Position numbers and translations under genes: made by a program
Notes under the pieces: model-generated
Databases searched by the model: none
What the model was told of the DNA's origin: nothing
The model's input: the letters and a program-made list of their open reading frames with translations, nothing else
DNA from: Solirubrobacterales bacterium
Lineage (GTDB): Bacteria; Actinomycetota; Thermoleophilia; Solirubrobacterales; 70-9
Length of the DNA stretch: 34,155 nucleotides
NCBI GenBank assembly: GCA_025964255.1
Contig: JAOPZF010000201.1
Span: forward strand, 1 to 34,155
Reading direction: 5' to 3'
Shown: in pieces, positions 28,679-34,155 of the stretch
How the letters are laid out: every line of letters begins with the position of its first letter
Position numbering within the stretch: position 1 is the first letter of the stretch

Positions 28679-29608
28679 TCAGTGCGTCCTGATGCCGGCG
28701 AAACCCGCCGTGAAGGCGCCGGTGCCAGGGTGGTAGGTGATCGTGAACCGGGTCGGCCAAGAGGGTTTCTCGTATCTCCGCGGCTGGCGATACACGTAGG
28801 ACAGCGTGTGGGACGGCGCTTCCATCGCGTCCTGCAGGTTGTACTGGGTGACCGAAGCCTCGACGAAGAGGAGTTCGCCGTCGAAGCTTCCGTACAACAG
28901 CACCGGGTGGTGGTTGACCTCTTCGACGCTGTAGTGCACGCGCCCGTCGAGGGAATGCAGGCCCATGTCAGGGATCGAGGATTCGACGCCCGGGAAGTAA
29001 CCCGGCGGCACATCGGTGGCCGGGGGCGCCGCGAGGAAGCGGCGCATCTGCGCGTACGAGGTCTTTTCCGGATCGCACGTCCTGCCGTTCGATGAGAAGC
29101 AGCGCAGATGACTGTCGACCCAGGATTTCGGCCGCAGGTAAAAGTGGAAATCGAAGTGCGGTGAGACGAACGAGTTTTGTGGCCCGCGGGGCAGCCCCTC
29201 CGTGTTCCAGTCCACCTCGGCGTACTTGAACAGCGGTGCGGTCGCTTCGTGCGGCGTGCGTACGCGCGGGAAGTCGAACCGGTAGATCGTCTGGCACGGG
29301 CCGGTCGGCAGCGTCGAGGACTGACCTGGGCCGGTGAACGCGATCGGCGGGATGCTCACGGTCACGGCTGCCGGGGTGCCATGAGCGGTGTTCGTCTGTC
29401 TCGCCGGGTAGGTGCCGGCGGCGCGGTACGCGCTCATCAGCGCCGTCTCCGCCGCCGGTTCGACGGCGGCACATGCCGGCGTCACTTCAGCTGCATTTGC
29501 GACCAGTGCCGTCCCCCCGGCGGGGTTCAACGCGGTCAGCGCCGCCACTGCCGCCGCGACGATCGCGCAAACCACCAAGCGACGCTTCAACCGAGTTCCG
29601 CTCTGCAT
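28679..29608 (-). CDS. Secreted DUF5602 / TTHB210-like protein
   Basis: A 309-residue exported protein starting at 29608 with GAAGGAGA about 7 nt upstream. The N-terminus RRLVVCAIVAAAVAALTALNPAGGTALVANAAEV is a signal sequence. The core contains SFVSPHFDFHFYLR, an H-x-D-x-H-x-Y metal-like motif that I associate with DUF5602 (TTHB210-like) proteins, and a later IPDMGLHSLD and YGSFDGELLFVEASVTQ. Function unknown; the His/Asp cluster may bind a metal. Three cysteines occur in the mature part (one in PCQTI and a close pair in LRCFSSNGRTCD). Confidence 0.72.
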   Translation of the reverse strand: MQSGTRLKRRLVVCAIVAAAVAALTALNPAGGTALVANAAEVTPACAAVEPAAETALMSAYRAAGTYPARQTNTAHGTPAAVTVSIPPIAFTGPGQSSTLPTGPCQTIYRFDFPRVRTPHEATAPLFKYAEVDWNTEGLPRGPQNSFVSPHFDFHFYLRPKSWVDSHLRCFSSNGRTCDPEKTSYAQMRRFLAAPPATDVPPGYFPGVESSIPDMGLHSLDGRVHYSVEEVNHHPVLLYGSFDGELLFVEASVTQYNLQDAMEAPSHTLSYVYRQPRRYEKPSWPTRFTITYHPGTGAFTAGFAGIRTH

Positions 29609-29792
29609 CCAGTGTCTCCTTCACGGTGGTCTTGCTACCGCTCCGGCACGGTACATCACCGCCCGTTGACGTACTCCTCGACCCCGAAGATCTGGTGCCA
29701 TCGGCGATGGCGTCGACGCCGCTTCGTCGATTCCACAAGGTCGGCGCCGCCCGGGCTTGGGGAGGGTGGGGGTGATTTGGGACCTTCTCGGC

Positions 29793-30527
29793 ATGGCGAT
29801 ACTTGTGACCGGAGGGTCGAGCGGGTTGGGCAGGGCGATCGCGGAGCGGTTCGCCATCGATGGGAACGACGTATTTGTCAACTACCACTCGAATGACGAG
29901 GCGGCCGCCGAGGCCGGGGCGGCGATCGCCGCGGCCGGCGGGACCCCGCATCTGGTCAAGGCCGATGTCGGGACCGTCGAGGGGGTGCGGGAGGTGGTCG
30001 GGGTCGTGCGCGAGCACACCGACCGTCTCGATCAGCTCGTGCACTGCGCGGCGAAGGCGATCAACGGGCCGCTCCTCGACCTGGATCCGGAGTCGCTGCG
30101 GGAATCGGTGATCCTCAATGGGCTCTCGATCGTCGACCTGATCCGGGAGTCCGGCGACCTGCTCGGAAAGGGCTCGGTCGTCTTCTACCTGTCGAGTCGC
30201 GGCGGGCGGTTCGTGATCAACGAATACGGCGCGCTCGGCACCGCCAAAGCGCTGGGCGAGCACGTGGTGCGCTACCTGGCCAAGGAACTCGGGCCGCGCG
30301 GGATCCGGGTGATCACGATCGCGCCGGGTGCGGTCGACACGACGGCCCTGAGGTCGATGTTCCCTGACACTTATGAGGAGCGGCTCGCCGCCTCGGCCGC
30401 CGCCAACCCGCTCGGGCGGGGCGTCGAGATGGACGACGCGGCGGCGCTGGTGGAGGCGCTCTGCCACCCGGGCCTGGAGATGGTCAACGGGCAGACGATC
30501 ACCGTCGACGGCGGCCTCTCGCTGTGA
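29793..30527 (+). CDS. SDR, enoyl-ACP reductase III (FabL)-like
   Basis: A 244-residue short-chain dehydrogenase with TGGSSGLG at the N-terminus and a YGALGTAK motif, in which Tyr and Lys are six residues apart. That Y-x6-K spacing is seen in enoyl-ACP reductases FabI/FabL rather than in classical SDRs (Y-x3-K). SSRGGRF precedes it and APGAVDTTALRSMFP follows. It may reduce an enoyl thioester. It starts the second acid-catabolism operon: its stop overlaps the ligase GTG (GTGA). ATG 29793 begins the fold, and in-frame upstream codons add only a short non-conserved extension. Confidence 0.85.
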   Translation: MAILVTGGSSGLGRAIAERFAIDGNDVFVNYHSNDEAAAEAGAAIAAAGGTPHLVKADVGTVEGVREVVGVVREHTDRLDQLVHCAAKAINGPLLDLDPESLRESVILNGLSIVDLIRESGDLLGKGSVVFYLSSRGGRFVINEYGALGTAKALGEHVVRYLAKELGPRGIRVITIAPGAVDTTALRSMFPDTYEERLAASAAANPLGRGVEMDDAAALVEALCHPGLEMVNGQTITVDGGLSL

Positions 30528-32146
30528 GCGGGGCCGGCCTCGCGGGCGGCACCCAGGACTTTCCCCTGACGCTGACGCACCTGCTCGGCCGGGCCAAGGG
30601 GTTCAACGGCGACGCGGAAGTCGTCACCCAGCTCGACGCAGAGGGGGCGGTCGAGCGGTCGGACCTGGCGACCGTCGGGGCGCGGGCGGAGGCGTTGGCG
30701 GCGGGGCTCTCGGCGCTCGGCCTCGAACCCGGCGACCGGGTCGGCGTCTTTTCCTGGAACAACCGGGAGCACCTGGAGGCCTACTGGGGGGTTCCCTGTG
30801 CGGGGCTCGTCCTGCACACGATGAATCCGCGTCTGTCTCCCGAGCAGATCGCCTACACCGTTCGGCATTCTCGGGACCGGGCGATCATCTGCGATGGCGA
30901 GCTTCTGGACGCCTTGGAACCGGTGCTCGAGCTGCTCGGCGATGACGCGCCCGAGCACCTGATCGTCTTCGGAGACCGAGATGACGGTTACGAGCGGTTG
31001 CTCGAGCAGGGCGGCGCCGATTACGCCCTCCCCGAGCTCGACGAGCGCTCCGCGGCGGCCCTCTGTTACACCTCGGGGACGACCGGCGACCCGAAGGGCG
31101 TCGCCTACTCCCACCGCTGTCTCGCCCTCCACACGATCCTCATGGCGGGGACCGAGGCCTACCGGATCGGCCGCCGCGACCGGGTCCTCGCCGTCGTCCC
31201 GATGTTCCACGCGATGGGCTGGAACCTGGCCTACCTGTCGGGGATGGTCGGCGCCACGCTGGTGCTGCCGGGGCGCTTCCTCCAGCCCGAGCCGCTGACC
31301 AACCTGATCGAGGCCGAGCGGATCACCGCCAGCTGCGGCGTGCCGACGATCTGGATGGACGTGCTCCGATATGCCGACGAGCACGGCGCCGACCTCTCCG
31401 CCTTCGAGTTGGCGATCTGCGGCGGCACCCAGGTCCCGGCCCAGTTGATGCGCGATTTCGAGGAGCGCCACGGCGTCGCCGTCGTCCAGGGCTGGGGGAT
31501 GACCGAGACGCTCCCCGGCGCCGCCCTCGCCCATGATCCGCCTGGTCGCGCGGGCGCGCCCGTCGACGACGAGGAGCGCTGGCGCGAGCGCGACCACGCC
31601 GGCCGCGTCAGTCCCTTCTACGAGCTGCGGATCGTCGCCGACGACGGCGCCGTGCTGCCCCGCGACGGGGTCGCCCAAGGCGAGATCCAGATCCGCGGCC
31701 CGGTCGTCGCGGGTTCCTATTTCGAGTCCCCAGCGGCGAGCGCCGAGTCCTTCGCCCCCGGCGGCTGGCTGCGCACCGGCGACGTCGGCACGCTCGACGA
31801 GCGCGGCCGCCTGCGGATCACCGACCGCGCCAAGGACGTGATCAAGTCCGGCGGCGAGTGGATCAGCTCGGTCGACCTCGAGTCGGCGCTGATGGCCCAC
31901 CCGGCGGTCTTCGAGGCGGCCGTGATCGCCGTCCCCGACGAGCGTTGGAGCGAGCGCCCCTTCGCCTGCGTCGCCGCCGCCCCGGGGACCGACGCCGCCG
32001 AGCTGACCGAGTTCCTGGCCGGGCGCGAAGTGCCGCGCTGGTGGCTGCCCGATGGCTTCGCCTTCGTCGAGGAGATCCCGAAGACGAGCGTCGGCAAGTT
32101 CGACAAGAAGGCGCTGCGAGGCGCCTACGCTGAAAGGAAGGACTGA
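30524..32146 (+). CDS. Long/medium-chain acyl-CoA synthetase (AMP-forming)
   Basis: A complete 540-residue ANL-superfamily ligase. The P-loop-like motif is YTSGTTGDPKGV (about residue 180), followed by FHAMGWNLAYLSGMVG, the adenylate motif GWGMTET, GWLRTGDVG, the hinge DRAKDVIKSGGEWISSVD and the C-terminal catalytic lysine in PKTSVGKFDKK. It activates a carboxylic acid to its CoA ester; the WNLAY-type region fits a medium- or long-chain fatty acid CoA ligase. It starts at GTG within the SDR stop, and its TGA overlaps the next ATG. Confidence 0.95.
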   Translation: MSGAGLAGGTQDFPLTLTHLLGRAKGFNGDAEVVTQLDAEGAVERSDLATVGARAEALAAGLSALGLEPGDRVGVFSWNNREHLEAYWGVPCAGLVLHTMNPRLSPEQIAYTVRHSRDRAIICDGELLDALEPVLELLGDDAPEHLIVFGDRDDGYERLLEQGGADYALPELDERSAAALCYTSGTTGDPKGVAYSHRCLALHTILMAGTEAYRIGRRDRVLAVVPMFHAMGWNLAYLSGMVGATLVLPGRFLQPEPLTNLIEAERITASCGVPTIWMDVLRYADEHGADLSAFELAICGGTQVPAQLMRDFEERHGVAVVQGWGMTETLPGAALAHDPPGRAGAPVDDEERWRERDHAGRVSPFYELRIVADDGAVLPRDGVAQGEIQIRGPVVAGSYFESPAASAESFAPGGWLRTGDVGTLDERGRLRITDRAKDVIKSGGEWISSVDLESALMAHPAVFEAAVIAVPDERWSERPFACVAAAPGTDAAELTEFLAGREVPRWWLPDGFAFVEEIPKTSVGKFDKKALRGAYAERKD

Positions 32147-32901
32147 TGGCCAGACGTCTGGAGGGAAAGGTGGCGCTGGTGACCGGCGCCGGGTCGGGGA
32201 TCGGTCGGGCGAGCGCCGTGCGCTTCGCCGCGGAGGGGGCGCAGGTCGCGGTCGTCGACCTGAAGGGCGCCGAGGAGGTCGCCGCGGCGATCGACGCGGC
32301 GGGGGGCGAGGCGCTGGCGCTGACCACGGATGTCGCCGACGAGGAGGCGGTGGCGGCGATGGCCGAGGTCGCGGTCGACCGCTTCGGGCGGGTAGACGTG
32401 CTGATGAACAACGCCGGGATCCTCGAAGACTTCCTGCCCGCGGCCGATACCCCGACCGAGGTCTGGCGGCGCGTCCTCGGCGTCAACCTCGACGCCCAGT
32501 TCTTCACCTCGCGGGCGCTCCTGCCGCAGATGGTCGAGCGCGGCGACGGGGCGATCATCAACGTCGCCTCGACCGCGGGGCTGAACGGCGGCAACGGCGG
32601 CGCCACTTACACCACGTCCAAGCACGCGGTGATCGGCTTCACCCGCCAGCTCTGCTTCGACTACGCGCGCCTGGGGATCCGCTGCAACGTGATCTGCCCG
32701 GGGGCGGTGGAGACCGGGATGACGAAGGAGATCTTCGCCTCGCCCGACGCGGCGGTGATGGCGGCGGTCGAATCGGCGCCGATCGGTCGCTGGGCGCAGC
32801 CCGAGGAGCTGGCCAATGCGGCGCTCTTCCTCGCCTCCGACGAGGCGAGCTTCGTCAACGGCGCGGTCTACGTCGTCGACGGCGGCTTCGACTCGAAGTA
32901 G
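32146..32901 (+). CDS. SDR family oxidoreductase (classical)
   Basis: A 251-residue classical SDR: TGAGSGIG (about residues 14-21), NNAG, the Ser in ASTAGLNGG, YTTSK and CPGAVETGMT. The length and motifs match 3-oxoacyl-ACP reductase / glucose-1-dehydrogenase-like enzymes, NAD(P)-dependent alcohol-ketone converters. The ATG overlaps the ligase stop as TGATG. It probably acts on a hydroxy or keto intermediate of the acid activated by that ligase. Confidence 0.95.
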   Translation: MARRLEGKVALVTGAGSGIGRASAVRFAAEGAQVAVVDLKGAEEVAAAIDAAGGEALALTTDVADEEAVAAMAEVAVDRFGRVDVLMNNAGILEDFLPAADTPTEVWRRVLGVNLDAQFFTSRALLPQMVERGDGAIINVASTAGLNGGNGGATYTTSKHAVIGFTRQLCFDYARLGIRCNVICPGAVETGMTKEIFASPDAAVMAAVESAPIGRWAQPEELANAALFLASDEASFVNGAVYVVDGGFDSK

Positions 32902-32992
32902 GGGATTCCACAAGGGCGCCGGGGCGCGCCGTCGAGCGCCCCGCCACCCCCGCCTACAGTCATCCCGGGACCACTACACGGAGGGATTTCCG

Positions 32993-33817
32993 ATGGACAA
33001 CGCCGCATTCGCCGCCTCCTACTCGCAGCCGATCGGGCCGGGCAGCGCCTACGCGCAACCGCCCTACCTCTACCGCGACGTCGAGGACTGCTTCATCGTC
33101 TACGAGGCCGACCGCGCGGGCGTCGAATCACTGCTGCCGCCGGGACTCGAGATCGCCGACGAGACGCCGACCTGCATCGCCTGGGCGCGCTGGGTGCCCT
33201 ACTCGACCTTCGGCCAGTATCACGAGGCCTACGTGATGGTTCGCGCCTCCTTCGAGGGCCAGACCTACCTCTACCAGCCGTTCATCCTCGTCGACAACGA
33301 GATCCCGCTGACCGCGGGCCGGGAGATCTGGGGCTACGCGAAGAAGCTGGCCGTCTTCGAGCGCAATTGGGGCGGCGGCGACGTGCCCTACGGCGAGCAG
33401 ATGACCTTCACCGTCCAGCGGCCGGCGGGGGTGCCGTTGATGACCGCGACGATGGTCGCCGACCGGCTCGCCGACCCGGCCGAGCTGGAGGATCTGCCGG
33501 TGCTCTCGACCCGGATCATCCCCAACGCCGAACCGAACAAGCGCCCGTCGGTGGCCGAGCTGGTACGGCTCGACGTCCCGGCGACCCTGCACAAAGCGCA
33601 GGACGGGACGCCGCGGCTCTTCGCCGGGCGCGGCTCGCTCTCGTTCCCGCAGGTGTCGAGCGTCGACCCTTGGCACCTACTCGCCCCGAAGCGGATCCTC
33701 GAGTGCTACTTCGGCGTCTACGACTTCGACCTCCCGCACGGCAAGGTGATCCACGACTACCTGCAGGAAGACGAGATCTGGGAGTCGATCGAGAAGGGGA
33801 GCCTGGCCGCGGCGTAG
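32993..33817 (+). CDS. Acetoacetate decarboxylase family protein
   Basis: A 274-residue member of the ADC superfamily. The key block GREIWGYAKKLA (about residues 104-115) carries the Schiff-base lysine of the REIxGxxKK motif. ADC proteins decarboxylate beta-keto acids or act as related aldolase-dehydratases. ATG 32993 has GGAGGG 7 nt upstream and TACAGT farther up at about 32954, so it has its own promoter and leader despite following the SDR by 91 nt. It could process a beta-keto acid formed by the upstream operon. The substrate is unknown. Confidence 0.88.
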   Translation: MDNAAFAASYSQPIGPGSAYAQPPYLYRDVEDCFIVYEADRAGVESLLPPGLEIADETPTCIAWARWVPYSTFGQYHEAYVMVRASFEGQTYLYQPFILVDNEIPLTAGREIWGYAKKLAVFERNWGGGDVPYGEQMTFTVQRPAGVPLMTATMVADRLADPAELEDLPVLSTRIIPNAEPNKRPSVAELVRLDVPATLHKAQDGTPRLFAGRGSLSFPQVSSVDPWHLLAPKRILECYFGVYDFDLPHGKVIHDYLQEDEIWESIEKGSLAAA

Positions 33818-33876
33818 CGGCGCGGTTCTGGCGGCTGACGGGTTCAGGTTCGGGCCGTTGCGGCCGTCCGAGGGTG

Positions 33877-33934
33877 GTCTCGGGCGTCTCGTGGCGGCCC
33901 GGGCAGGCTGGGGCCCCCACGAGACGCCCGAGAC
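33877..33934. terminator. Strong terminator hairpin after the ADC-family gene
   Basis: Perfect 18-bp arms: GTCTCGGGCGTCTCGTGG (33877-33894) and its reverse complement (33917-33934), with a 22-nt loop. It lies 60 nt after the stop at 33817. No U-tract follows. Confidence 0.7.
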
Positions 33935-34109
33935 GTGAGGGTCTCGACGGGAAGGTCACGGGTGCGGGAAGAACTTCACGCTTCCGTCGCGGTTCCGCGA
34001 GGAACGTCACAGGTCCACATCGGGCGGAAGCACGACTGGTCACTTGTCACCCCTATAGAGGCTGTCGCACAAACCTCGCTCCGTCCGCCCTGCCGGCGAG
34101 CATCGGCGC
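33935..34109. other. Gap between terminator and transposase start; possible IS end
   Basis: No gene seen. If the transposase at 34110 belongs to an intact IS, its left terminal repeat should lie here; GAGGCTGTCGCACAAA near 34058-34073 is a candidate by appearance only. Confidence 0.3.
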
Positions 34110-34155
34110 ATGGCCCAGAACTTCCTCCCCTGCGAGCGTGACCAAGAGCTGCTGC
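34110..34155 (+). CDS. IS1182-type transposase, N-terminus only (window edge)
   Basis: The last 46 bases open MAQNFLPCERDQELL, which matches the conserved beginning of IS1182-family transposases (F-x-P-C-x-R-x-Q-x-x-L). Only 15 residues are present, so the family call is tentative. An IS here would fix the right edge of the catabolic cluster. Confidence 0.55.
   Translation, partial: MAQNFLPCERDQELL

Noticed and set aside
30371-31900. 509-codon minus-strand open frame opposite the acyl-CoA ligase
   Set aside because: Antisense shadow; composition is Arg/Gly/Val-rich without domains.
33935-34141. 68-codon plus-strand ORF after the ADC-family gene
   Set aside because: No recognisable pattern, and it runs over the transposase start in another frame.
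1-34155. CRISPR array, rRNA or tRNA genes
   Set aside because: I saw no regularly spaced repeats and no rRNA or complete tRNA-like sequence by eye; a tRNAscan/Infernal run was not possible.

Overview
This is a high-GC chromosomal window, about 34 kb, with strong G/C preference at third codon positions, many GTG starts and frequent GTGA/ATGA/TGATG gene overlaps. Gene content (acyl-CoA ligase/SDR/MaoC clusters, LLM monooxygenase, PucR and TetR regulators, HipA_2/DUF3037 pair, class III cyclase fused to an alpha/beta hydrolase) suggests an actinobacterium, perhaps of the Thermoleophilia/Solirubrobacterales type. That placement is inference only. Several stand-alone genes have a TANNNT hexamer 5-7 nt before the start codon, which suggests widespread leaderless transcription.

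Region by region. (1) 1-4531: a catabolic operon of acyl-CoA ligase (5' end outside the window), maleylacetate-reductase-like dehydrogenase, TetR regulator, SDR and double-hotdog MaoC protein, ending at a perfect 56-bp palindrome. (2) 4609-9129: an aldo/keto reductase pseudogene, a secreted PA/M28-like protein, a small orphan ORF, a NudK-like NUDIX hydrolase and a PucR regulator. (3) 9130-16944: an island that reads as foreign, with visibly lower GC and more relaxed codon use (detailed below). (4) 16945-30500: DUF3037/HipA_2 kinase pair, ArsR/SRPBCC pair, a second PA/M28-like protein, LLM monooxygenase, secreted trypsin-like protease, HSL-type esterase, hydrolase-cyclase fusion, ICL/PEP-mutase family protein, M23 peptidase with two peptidoglycan-binding repeats, and several orphan proteins. 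(5) 29793-33817: a second fatty-acid/acid catabolic operon (FabL-like SDR, acyl-CoA ligase, SDR, acetoacetate-decarboxylase-like protein), then a strong terminator and, at the very edge, the start of an IS1182-type transposase.

The most interesting part is the island at 9461-16706. Behind a perfect inverted-repeat operator lie six genes, each overlapping the next: an acyl-carrier-protein-like protein, a divergent thymidylate-synthase-like protein that keeps the catalytic Cys, a holo-ACP synthase, an XRE regulator, an ImmA/IrrE metallopeptidase fused to a chagasin-like (I42) cysteine-protease inhibitor, and a cytoplasmic papain-like (C1) protease with an intact triad. They are followed by a 5-hmdU-DNA-kinase/aGPT-pyrophosphorylase-like protein, a DUF1599/Nmad1-like protein, a TylF-like methyltransferase with an extra Rossmann domain, and, convergently, a MazG-like NTP pyrophosphohydrolase. 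My reading is a candidate undescribed system that makes or attaches a carrier-bound modification on a pyrimidine nucleotide or base, coupled to a protease/inhibitor switch. The domain calls rest on visible motifs; the joint function is inference.
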